Source of the DNA: Enoplosus armatus
Lineage: Eukaryota > Chordata > Actinopteri > Centrarchiformes > Enoplosidae
Direction: 5' to 3'
DNA length: 64,000 bases
Assembly: GCF_043641665.1 (NCBI RefSeq)
Contig: NC_092183.1
Span: 1,139,501-1,203,500 of the forward strand
Of the stretch, positions 1 through 27,400 are shown piece after piece. The notes beneath the pieces are model-generated. The model had not been told where the DNA came from and did not search any database. It saw only the letters and a program-made list of their open reading frames with translations. A program made the position numbers and the translations under genes. Positions within the stretch are counted from its first letter, which is position 1; each line of letters starts with the position of its first letter.

Positions 1-2167
1 GTGAAATACCAACTCTTTCTTTGATTGTTCAACGCCGCTGATTGGAAAGTACCTCACATTTTGGGTCTGACCCGTTTTTCCTTGTTTTCTGCTGTTTACT
101 TAACGCAAGCCCGTTTCAAATTCTCTGTGCTTTGTGTGGATTTCAGCTTTACTCTGTGAAAAACGTATTAAACTTGTTAGAAACTTCGTTTTTATCTTTA
201 CGACCTTAATTGGATGTATTGTAATGTTTTAATGTAGTCTGAAATTCATTTATATTGCATTACAACTAGTTTTAACGTTAAAACTGACATAATGTTTATT
301 CTTTTACAGCTTGTCTAATGTACGTAGTAATCCTAAAACGATCAGCAGAATTGATTTATTTCACGAACATTGTTTTATATTTATAATTGATATATTATTG
401 ATTACTTTCAAGTTAAAATGTCATTTTCTGATTCCAGCTTCTCCATTGTGAGGATTTTAGAGTTGTTATACTCTGATTAGTCTTTTTTCTCGATGACTCG
501 TGTGGTTATAAAATGTCAGAAAATAACGAAAACCCATCACAGTTTTTTATGAACCCTGAAGATGACAAAGTCTTGTGTCAGATACTCGGTTTACTATCAC
601 ACAAGACAATGAAAAGCCACAAACAACCAAATTTTATCTTTTTTAAATATTTAAACAATGAATTGAGCATCAACATAATTGCTGATTCATTTCCTGTTGA
701 TTGACTAATAGATGAATCGTTTCAGCGCTATTTTTATATCAATGTTAACAGACTATCTTTGGGTTTTGGACTATTTTTTATTTTAATTCAATTAAAGTGT
801 CAGAAAAACAGGATGTGCTCAAATCAGGATGGCCACACACACACACACACACACGTTTTTAAGAGGTTTCTCACTGTGTTTTATAGCAGAGCTGAAACTG
901 ACCTCTAAAATCCTGAAAGCTCCTTCATGAAACACGAAATTAGAAGAATGCACAGAAGTGCTATTTTGCACAATTGCCAGATATTGTGTATTTGTTGTTC
1001 TTCTTCTAGTTTCTATTATAATAATAATAATAAGAACTATATACTATATATAACTAGATATATCACAAGACCAGATACATCAGGGTCTGGTGCTTCACCA
1101 CAGCGCCTGGGGAGAAACCCTGCAGTTTTGTTTTTAAGAGTAACTTAACTGCCAAGTAAAGAGCCATCAAATCATTGCCCCCATATTTGAGAGGTTGAAT
1201 ATAAAATGTACATTCAGATGCCAGTTTATTAGGTACATATTAGGTACTTAATGGCAACCGACTGTATATAGATGCTGAGCGCATGTGACTGCACCTATTG
1301 TTTTGTAGAAAAGAAAACCAGTTTATTTCTCAAAGAAAAGTGTGGAAGAAAGTATTGTTGGGGAAAACCTTTTAGATTTGAGTGTAAGACGGGTCAGGTT
1401 TCCTCTCTGCATGCTGGTGCCCTGGAATAGAATACACCACCTCCTTTAATTAAGAAAGAGTCAAATCCTTCTGCCTTTTTAAGGCAAAAGATAAACAATC
1501 CACCTACTACTGTTTCACAACCATTGTCTTTATTATGTGACTCTTTGATGCATTTTTTATTTCATTTTCTGCTTTCTGAAAAGATTTAATCAGTTGTTTG
1601 TATGATACAGTTTTCTAGTTCTTTGTTCTTATTTTTATTTCTAAGTGACGTCTTCAAATCTGTCCATCAACAGACGACAGTCCAAAACCAAAGATATTCA
1701 GTTTACTGAGATACAAAACAGAGAAAAGCAGAAACTCCTCACATTGGAGAAGCTGGAGCCAGAGGATGGATGACTTAATCGATTAATCAATCATCCAACT
1801 AGTTGCTGATACATTTTCTGTATTAACTCACTAATTGTTCATCAACTGTGGCCTCCTCTCGTGTCACAGGTTGATTCGTCGCCTCCCCAGATGTGGCCGC
1901 CACCTCTGCTGAGACTCCTGTTCATGAACGGCGAGGATGCTTTGATTGAGCGGCTGTGGCTCGGCCTGGAGGGATGACAGGACTTTAGCAGACATGGAGA
2001 CAGGAGAGACATACAGACAGCTGGAAACGCCATATTTACTCAGTCCAGGTTCTCCACATTAGATCCTCTCAGGATAAGAAAAAATCCTATTTTTCTATTT
2101 TTTTATTCAGAGCTGTTTTTGCTAGTTATTGTAAAGCCATACTCAGCCTTCAGCAGCAGACGTCACG
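1..2167. other. upstream region of pik3r1-like gene, no coding gene recognised
   Basis: AT-rich sequence with short (CA)n near 837-854 and (ATA)n near 1018-1031. No open frame here shows codon-like or family-like character. The stretch around 1860-2070 (GC-richer, with acceptor-like and donor-like AG/GT dinucleotides) could hold a noncoding 5' exon of the pik3r1-like gene, but I cannot define its borders. Around 1205-1300 there is a sequence resembling a degraded interspersed repeat. Confidence 0.5.
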
Positions 2168-17751
<15,584 letters not shown>

Positions 17752-17924
17752 CCCGCCCGGTTCCTCCTCATTCATACTGGGAGCGTAGACCAGCAGCAGA
17801 CGCCCAGAACACGAGTCGGTCGGTCCATCGCGTCTCCCCAAACGAGTCCAGTACCTGACCACGTGACGCATTAAACGTTCGACAGCCTGACAGACGGTAA
17901 GAAGTCTGTTCAACTTTTGAAGAC

Positions 17925-17930
17925 AATAAA
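17925..17930 (+). terminator. proximal polyadenylation signal AATAAA (pik3r1)
   Basis: Canonical hexamer 174 nt after the pik3r1 stop codon. A second hexamer lies at 18987-18992 and a third at 21001-21006, so alternative 3' UTR lengths are possible. Confidence 0.5.
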
Positions 17931-20613
17931 CATCCTGGTGCTGCACATCACATGGATCAAAAAACCAATCCAGTTCACTGAGGATGAAGCGTTCTGTTAA
18001 CTTACATTTATTTTACTGTGAAAGTCATCACATGGAGCTTTAACTTCCTGTGAGGAAAGAACTAGCAGCTCCACCTGAAAAAAAAGACACCAGTGAACTA
18101 AAGATAAGTGTTCAGTTATTCAGCTGATTTGGTGCCGAAGATCAACACATATTTCAACTGACGCGTCAGGTCCAGATCACTTGGGAACCTTTTTGTTTCC
18201 TTTCTTTTTTGAAAGATCAGAGTTCAGAGGGCGCGAGAGGCATTCAGGGTTTCCCTTAAAGAAACGTAAAACAAGATTCTCAGACGGTCCTCCATATATT
18301 CTGTCAACTCTTGCACACTTTCAACTCTTCAGTATATATAGCTGCATTTGTCAGGATTTGAATGTGACGTGACAGAAAGCTCATATAGTGTACAAACGAA
18401 CAGCCTCCAAATGATTGATAGGCAACATGAACGCTTCATGTTCGTTCACTAATGTGTCCCATGAGACCTCAGTGCGACTCCATACGGCGACCAACATGTC
18501 CCAGTTTAATTTCCTGTCTGTGGAGGTACGAGGTACTGAACTGTCAAACGTCACCTTCTTTTGTCTCGTGGAGGCCAGAGGTCAGAGGTCAGAGCTGGTC
18601 TGAACGTCAGAGGAGCTGAACTGACGGACTCTATCTTTAATCATGACTCTGAAGTGCTGATCCAGCACACTTCAGCAGGACAGAACCGCAACTGGACTGG
18701 ACTCTGAAACTACAAGTATGAAATGATGATGATGTCAAAGGCAAAATGGCGGACAATCCAGAAAGACTTTTCTTGCAAACACTGTGAGTGACGAGGTTTA
18801 AAATGAGGGTGAATTGACTGACCCGCATTTTTATATCAGGAGACAGAAACCTGCATCATCCAAAGACTCAGCCCCCCCCCCAAGTGTTTTTAAAGGTCCC
18901 GTTTCTTCAGGTTTGTTTCGTTCGCTGCCTCAGAGTGTCGATTACTTTTGCCGAGCGGACGGATGATTCTTGTATTCTTTCATTTCAATAAACGTCCGTC
19001 AGCACAAGTCCACAAAGATTTACTTGTGCTGGATCAAAACTGTGACAGAAATTCAGGAATGACGAGAACTGGATCTTTCTGGATCTTCTGGGTCTTTCTG
19101 GATCTACTCAAAGGATTTTCAGCTGAGTTTCATGGACAAAATGCAGCCTGTAAACACCCGTAAAACGAAGAAAATCTGAATCACGATGTCTTTTTCTCTT
19201 CTGTTTCTTTTTGTGCATTAAGTCGTTTGACTTCCTTTTAAGAGAAACCAGGTACAGGAGATGAACCTTGACTTGAGGGAGTCTTAAGTATTACTTCTGT
19301 TGTCATGGTAACCACCTGGTAACTTCAGTCGAACTTTTTCCTCTCTTGGATCGGTTTGGAAAACATGTTGCAGAATGTTTTGAAATGTCCTGAACTTTTC
19401 AAGCTCTTTGTTTTTTCCCCCAGATATTTTTTGTGACAGCTGTTGGATTCAGACTCAGAATCACTCAGTACATTCAAATTATGCCACTAAAGTCCTGCTT
19501 TTTGTGTAAAACATCCAAACCAAACACACACAAAGCAAAGATCTGTAATGTTAGACAATAGGAAGTTTAGGAACTAATGAATAAAACAGTTGTTTGAACG
19601 TCTGAAGGATTTTACACCGTGAGAAACATCTCGTCTCTGTTTTGTTCAGATTATCCAGAGAATCAGCTGACATCGAATATTCATCTACAAACATTTCCTT
19701 TATTTCATCAGTGAACCATAATCAATATTGATCTGTGTGTGTGTGTGTCAGACATTCATTACCTGCCTCAGTTTGTGTGTCTCGTGGACATTTTCATATT
19801 TCATATAGAGTTGTGCAACGATGATCACATTTAAGGTCCATTGAGCTTCATCTTTTGTCAGAATGACATCAAATTAAAACCACGAGACACTCAGCGTGTC
19901 ATCTCAATACGGCTGCAACTAAAGATTGTTTCCATTGTTGATTAATTTGTCAATTTTAATTAATCACAGGTTTTTGTGAAAAAAAGACTATTCTTTGATG
20001 ACTTTTAATAGAATATAATTTATGTACGAATTTAACTCAAGTGGGCCGAATGCTGAGCCCTGAGGAACTCCACAAGTAGGTTTAAGGACCAACTGTGTGT
20101 TTTAGGTTTGTCTTCAGTTTGTGTCTACAAGTTTAATTCTCTGCTTTAAATATTAGTTAGTGCAAAAGCCTCAAATATCTAAAATGATTTGCTAGTAAGA
20201 AACAACTGCGGTTGCGTCATTGCAGGTTTGAAAATCATTTTACGGTTATCGGGACGATCGGGCTTATTTGTCTTTTTTGTTAGGGTTAGGGTTAGAAAAT
20301 CTGAAGAAAATCTTATTTTATTTTCTAACAAATGTGTTTCTGACATAAAAGTACTTTGAGTAAACACAAGATGTAGTATTCAAGAGTACCATCATTGCAT
20401 TATTTTCGAATTGTGGGATTAATTTTATTGTTTAAATTCACAAAATCCGTTTTGTTTTACTGATGCATCTGTGGCCCAGAAATATTTATTTTATGTTTCA
20501 TTATTTCTACATATATTTCCATTTTCATAATATTTATCCATTTTTGGTTTAAAATTATTAGCTGGAGTTCCTCTAATGGCTTAATTGTCGTTTCTCTGAC
20601 TTTCATTTGTTTC

Positions 20614-20712
20614 AGTTTTGGGCCAGCGATCCTTTCATAAGGTGCCACTTTTGAATGAAGGAAATCTCCAAAGATATCCGAAGTTTGTAACGGATATCTT
20701 TGGCCCAAAACT
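20614..20712. repeat. nested inverted repeat (fold-back)
   Basis: Outer arms AGTTTTGGGCC (20614-20624) and GGCCCAAAACT (20702-20712) flank inner arms AAAGATATCCG (20670-20680) and CGGATATCTTT (20691-20701). The inner loop is 10 nt. Both 11-bp arm pairs are perfect complements. Confidence 0.85.
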
Positions 20713-21000
20713 TACAACTGATTTCAGACTAAACCACCGACTGTCAATATCAAGCTCATTATGTTTTCATAACCATGTTGGACGTCAGAGCAGTCGTGAC
20801 CCAGACCTGTTTCCTCTTCACACTGGTGATGAAATATGTTGGATGTTCCAGGTGTTTGTGTTTTTCTTGGCTTAATTATAAATCATCTGAATTCCATAAA
20901 ATACATAAACCGTATTTTCTGTATCAGAAATCGTTCGTCATCTTTTGTTTTTTTTTTGTCTCTTTGCTTCTCTCATGTTGTTAATGTCAGACTTGAGGAC

Positions 21001-21006
21001 AATAAA
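21001..21006 (+). terminator. distal AATAAA candidate (pik3r1 long 3' UTR)
   Basis: AATAAA about 3.25 kb after the pik3r1 stop codon. It faces a minus-strand AATAAA (TTTATT, 21045-21050) only 39 bp away. Confidence 0.35.
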
Positions 21007-21044
21007 GCACCAGGATCTTGGAACTCTTTGTTTTTGTTCTCATT

Positions 21045-21050
21045 TTTATT
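21045..21050 (-). terminator. polyadenylation signal candidate of the toxin-like gene
   Basis: TTTATT on the plus strand is AATAAA on the minus strand, about 400 nt past the stop codon (21454-21456) of the giant exon. Confidence 0.45.
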
Positions 21051-21453
21051 TGCTGTGAGTTCAGCAGAGACTTGATTTTAACTCTCTAAAGTCTCAGCTT
21101 TAAGTTAATTCTCAAATTCTGTCTGCTTATTCTGAAAAATGCATAATTCAAACATTCTAATTTTAACATTGGATCAATTGAAAGTATTCTCACCAACTCT
21201 GCAGCAACAGTAATTGCCACGATTTGATATGATGAAACATTTGAGTACAGTAACAGAAGCACAGTGTCTGACTTGGATCACTGACATTTTTAATGGAGAA
21301 AAATTCATTTCATAAGAAAACAAGGTTTGTCCAAACAAAGTAAAGTAACAACAAGCAGTTACAAACCACAAATGATAAGTGACGAAAAGACAAATGATCA
21401 ATGAACCATACATTTCAGCTACAGCACCACAGAAATCCACATTGCAACAGCCA

Positions 21454-24400
21454 TCATAGAAACTGATTCATTTGTTCCTGTTTGTTCCTGCGTCTTTTGT
21501 TGTTAAAAAGTATAAGGAGGACAAGACTGATGAAGATAACGCAAGTTATGGCTACAGGCTCAACCACTGCCTTCTGTCTTAACTGGCACTCTTGTAGCAG
21601 CCCATCCACTGACAACACCTTCTCTCTGAAAACCACCTTCAAATGACCGCATTCATCATCATCACCGATCCAGCCTTCCAGTGCGATTTTAACAGTAGTT
21701 TGGTTGAGTCCATAGAAAGTCAGGAGAACTCTGTCAAATAAAAGTTGGCAGTCAAATATTGGTGTTGACCATGAGCTCAAGTACAACACATCTGTGGCGT
21801 TGTCCTTTGCACAGTTGTCAATAGTGACTGAACCATGGTGGAAAGCCAACATGTAAATGTCACTTCCATCACCCCCGATCAGGTAATCACCACCAGTGGA
21901 CACCAAGATATCATTCCCGTCCGAGCCCTTGAGAAGAGAACTTTCGTACCCGGACACCAAGATATCGGAATAGATGGTTCCGATGACAGTCTCCACGTCC
22001 TTCAACACGTCCCCCTCAGCATCAGCATAGCGGCCTTGTCCAGTCAGCAGGTTAACATAAACCCCTTTACCCGTGTCATGATCGCCCCTGTACAGAACAG
22101 TGTCTCTTCCAGGACCTCCGTCCACTACATCGGCTCCTGGTCCAGGAATGAAGACGTCCCGGCCAGAGTTTCCCATCATAGTGTCATTTCCATCCTCGCC
22201 ATAAAGAGTGTCGTCCCCCAGGTCACCAATCAGGATGTCAGCTCCATTCCCTCCCATCAGTGTGTCATCTCCTTCGCCTCCTTCCAAGGTGTCATCCTTC
22301 CATCCACCAATTAGAGCATTGTCTTGATCATTACCTAGTATGTCATTGGACTGAGAGGGACAGCCTTGCACTGTATGGACCTTTGACAGATTTCTCTGAG
22401 AGTTGAGGTCCAACCGGCACTCAGCCTGCGATTGTTTCAGAGTCACTTTGAAAGCTTCAATGTGAAAGAAAGGGACATCTCCAGTTGAGCTTAGAGATTT
22501 CAGTTTAAAATGTACTCCGTCTGAGCTCTGAAAGTCTAGGTGCTGATGTTCGTAACCTTTATTGTAGTTGAGCAGACTGAGTTTTAATTGTTCCCCTTTT
22601 GACGTGATCGTCACATTCAGATCTCCTGTTGATGAGTCCAATGCGACTTGGCTGCCACCGAGGAAATCCATGTCAACCAACACAGTATCAATATTCTGAT
22701 CTTCTGCAAAGTTATCGATCATTAAGTTGTTTCCATATCCTTGTTTGATTGTGTAAGTGTCTTTTCCTTCACCTCCAAACATCAGTGCACCCTCAGTGTA
22801 AGGATCAAGCAAATTGTCATTGCTGTTCCCAACTATAATGTCGAAACCTGAGGAGCCATACATTTCTTTCACTGAGTCAGAATTATTCATCACCATCACT
22901 TTGCCTCGAAGGCCGCAGAAGACTCTCTCTGAATTTTTGCTTCTAAATCTGAAGCACTCATCATGTCCAGAAGAAGCGGATTCATCTTCTACATTAATCG
23001 AAGGTTTCTGGAGATGTGTTTGGGGTGAATGAAGGGGTTCAGGTTCCTGGTTTCTATAATCAACAGTTAAGGGTAACATTAAAGACTCGCCACAGCTGCT
23101 GCGGTTGGGCATCAATCCCGCTGTTATTCCATCACTGGTCTGGATCTGCAGGTGCTGATAATTCTTTGACTCAAACCAGTTCTGTAAAATAACATCTTTT
23201 CTGCCATATACCAAAATGATGATGCTCTGTCTGTCACAAGTACATGTTATGTGCTGATATTGTTCTTTCAGGAAGAGAACATCCATGGCTAGATCTGGGG
23301 ATTGATTGTTGATGGTTTTTACTCCTTGACCTGGTGTGATAACGTACCAGTCCTCTCCTCCTCGACCCTGAATGAAATCCTTTCCTCCTCCTGGAACAAC
23401 AACGTTGTGTTCTTTGTTCCCTCTGATGACATCATCGAACTTTGACCCACGGACCTCCGTCACACTGCCAAAAGCCTCGTCCGCCTGAAGGTCCACCACC
23501 AGGGCAGATGGGGAGCTGCTGTAGTCAATGCTGCCACTCTTAATGCACTTGGTAAACGGGTCATTCAGCAGGCAGTCGGTCTTATTATCTGAGATTGTGA
23601 AAGTGATCAGATCCTTTGTGACAATAAGCAAGTGTCTGTCTGCTGGTGATCTGAACCACCTCACTAAAGTCACGTGGATGGATGTGTTGTCATGGAGAGC
23701 GTTCAGAACAGCATTGTCACCTTCTACACTGACTTTAAACGTGTGAAGATTTGCTTCTATTATGGCCAGGTCTGTTTTAATGTCTCCGGAGTAATTTTCA
23801 ATCTGATTTCTGTCTTTCACTATGTATATGTCTTCTCCTTCACCACCAATCAAGTGATCTCGACCTCCTCCTCCATCTATCAGATTGTTCTCCCCATTTC
23901 CAGTGAGCACGTCATCAAACCGAGACCCAAAGATGTTTGTAACAGTACTTAAAAGTGGCTGTGATGCGTTGACAGTTTCATCATGTGTCCCAAACATCTT
24001 GTTAATTCCTCTGGCCACCAGCTGAACGGAAGACCCCACAGTGGAGGAAATCTCAAATAAGACTCCGTCTCCTGACATCATGTTCATGTGACGATACAGT
24101 TCCCCTAAAAACCATCTTTCTATGGTCACAGTATGACTGCCCTCATACATTAACACAACATCATCTCCAGATTTAGACACAGAAATGTGACTGTAATCAA
24201 CACTGAAATGAAGAACATCTAGTGCTTTGGAGGGATCGTAGTTGTTAATTATTGTTTTCCCTCCATTTTCAGGAATGATGTATGTGTCTTTTCCACCAGA
24301 GCCTTTAACGTAACTTCTCTGTGGTCCGAGGAAGAATATGTCATCACCTGATTCACCGTAAAGTGTGTAATAGTAACTTAACATGACTTCAATCATATAA

Positions 24401-27400
24401 TGATCCTCTTCTTTCTGAGTAGCAAAAAACTTATTAGAATCTCTATTTCCCTTGTATACCCCATATCTTGACTTTGCTACAGCTTCATAACCTGAAACGA
24501 CTGTCACAGAGCCAGCTGGTATGAACAGCAGTACTTTTTTCTGTAGTTTCTTGTACTCTAATTGATGTGACTCTCCCAGGCCAAGAATAATGTCGTTGCT
24601 TCCATGCGTATCAATCTTCCAACAGTTCTTCCTGAACCTCTCATTACTAGATATGAAATAGTCCATGCAGAGCTCAGACTGACCCTGGTCAGCAAGGCTG
24701 AAATGAATACTTCCTCCATTCCAAGAAGAGTCACCACCTCTAAAATCAATGGCACTTGTTCCATCCTTTTCCTTCGTAACTCTGTAATATTTGTGATAGT
24801 CTGATATCTGTGCAACAAGTCTGCGTCCCTCTTCAATTTCATCGTAACGCCAATTGTAAAAAAAAGCTGCGACTTGAATTTCAAAGTGAAAAATCCCCAT
24901 CTCAGAGCCGTAAAGAACAGCCAGCAGTTTCTCCAGAACTCCACTATTCTTTGGGAGGCTGTTTAGTTCATTCTGTATGCCCATATAAACATCATCAGCA
25001 ACCATCCGGACTAGTGATAGAGCCCGATTTATAGGTGCGATAAACGGTACCAGTTCAGGCTGAGCATTTTCTAAAACATCTAAAACAACCACAGCAACAT
25101 CTAAGGCAGCATCAATGTTTCCCTGTATGCCACCTTTCTCCAAATCCTGTTCAACGTTGTATATCCCAAATCCAATTCCCACTATTGGTATAACTGTCAT
25201 AATGCCCGTCATTACAGGCTTTTTCACAATTGCTGCTGCTGCTCTGCCCAATCTTGTCTCTGAGGACAGAGCTTGTCTTGCAATAATAAATGTTGTCATA
25301 GCTGTCACTCCATGAGCCGTTTGCAAAGTCCCCACCACACCATCTTTGATATCACCCTGTTCAAAAGCACGAATAGCTCCATTCATCCCCAGCACGAGGC
25401 CCAGCGTCCCAACAGCAGTCCCAGTGTGCTCTACATGCTGGTTGTCTTGATGGGAGGGGATTGAACCGCGAGTCTCCAGTTCGTGAACTGCTGCCTCGAT
25501 GTTCCTCAACATCTTTTCATTGTAGTGTTGATTCTCCGGAGATAACGCCACTCTGAACTCAACCGGTTCAGCATCAGCACCCTCGAACACAAGGTGACAT
25601 ATGATCTGTCCATTCTCCATTCTGACACTGTCCTCCTGGAGGTGCACCCCTGCCAGATTTTCACCATATTTTGCCTTTATCTCACTGTGGAACTGTTCAG
25701 CAGATAGCACGCTTGCCCTGGAGAAATATGATCCAAGTTTGAATGAATTCTCCAACTCTGAGGCAGATTTTAGGTCTTTGAGTGTTACGTGGCCGTCACT
25801 GTGGCCTCCTAATGTGCCAGATGTTGAAGGTTCACTGCTCTCTTTTATTTCTGTTTTGAAAGTTTGGTAATCGTTGATAAAGGTTTCCATTTCAACTGAA
25901 CTACTTTCAATTATCTTTTGTAACTTTCTTTCATCATTTTGTGGCCATGATTGGTACAGTTTGACTTCTTTTGATAGGACCGTTGCAAGTGCATCCATTA
26001 AGTCCTTCTCAGTCAGAGGTTTATCATTTTTTAATTTGCTGGAACCTTTAGGTGTTGCTGAGCCACTAAATCCACGCCTGCTTGGGTCAATCCAACTCTG
26101 TCCTCTTGCCATTGAATGGTCTTCAAAAAAGAAATTCAGTCCTTTCTGACGGATATTGTTGTCTTGACTTTCAACCATATCCAGGGCCATAAGAACCAGA
26201 GGAAATGTCCGGAAGTTTCTAGCAGATTCAGATATAACTGATGCAGTGAAATATGTGGTGTACCAAGCCCCAGTGGATAGTGTTAGGGTAGTTGTGTGCT
26301 CTCCACGAAAAATATCTCTCACAAATTGAACATAGCTCTCTTTTGGGTTTTTTATGGTTCTATCTAGAATTCGTCCTCGCATGTCTGAGTATTTTTCTTT
26401 GCCCATCTGTTCAATAATACAGTTCTTAACTTCATCCAGTCTTCCATTGCTCATTTGATTTGTAGCAAGCTTTTTTCCAACTGGATACACATACAGATTT
26501 TCGGGATTAACAACTAATATCCAGTCATTGACCATCAGGTATGTGGGCTTATTTTCTCCATTCTTTGCATAGTGACGGATGACATTTCTGACATCTTTTC
26601 CTGATTTAATCTCATAACACTTGGAAAGAATGTCCCTTAGTTTCCACTCAGCAACAATCCACTTTATCTTATTCTTATGCTCAATTCTTTCCCCTATTAC
26701 ATAATGCTCTTCTATTCGCTTCACGTTTTTGGTGTCAATCTTTTCTGGAAGGGGCTGGTCTCTGTGAAAGAATCCCCAGGACAGAGCTTCAACTTCATCA
26801 CAGGCATCACTTATTTGGTCAGCGTGCTTAGACCTCTTAAAAACATTCTGGTCAATAAATCTCTTTGGCTTATCTGGCCAGCTTTGCCTGTAGGTCAGAA
26901 AACGTCTTGGATGGTTGGGCCCTAGCAAGTTTCTTTCATTGGTAAAAATTGCCTCTCCTTTACTGCCAGCCTCATTTCTAATAATTACATCTCCGTTCCT
27001 GTCAAGGGTCGCCACCACTTTCTTGCTATCATCTTTATGTCGCCATTGCACCCCTTCCGTAGAGATCTCTTGGGTGATTTTCTCTCCTGTGTGGCTGACC
27101 TGAAGCACAGCATCCCTGAGGTGCAGCTCTGTCTTGATGTTGGCAGTCTCATGAAGCTCCCTCAGCAGGGTTTCAACGAACGCCTTATCTGATCCGACCT
27201 CACAGGCCACCACACTTATTGTTTTGATTTTATCACCAACCCTGAAGGTTCGTTGAATGATTTTGGTGACGTCTTGCGCTGTGTACCCTGCCAGTCTCAT
27301 CTCTCCTGAGTTGTCTCGTATGCCATGGCCTACCAGCACCAGTCTGCTGTCCTCTGACAGAGGCACGGAGGCACCCCGAATCAGTTTTGGTCTTTGGTTG

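Larger units (their letters stand above)
17752..21453. other. 3' UTR / intergenic region between convergent genes
   Basis: No coding gene recognised. It holds polyadenylation hexamers for the plus-strand gene (17925, 18987, 21001) and one for the minus-strand gene (TTTATT at 21045-21050). It also holds an L2 RT-region relic near 20036-20085 (minus-strand reading of the 'GTGGAGTTCCTCAGGG' block), a telomere-like GGGTTAGGGTTAG at about 20283-20296, and a fold-back sequence at 20614-20712. Confidence 0.55.

Noticed and set aside
20283..20296. GGGTTAGGGTTAG as an interstitial telomere repeat
   Set aside because: Only two units; too short to be meaningful.
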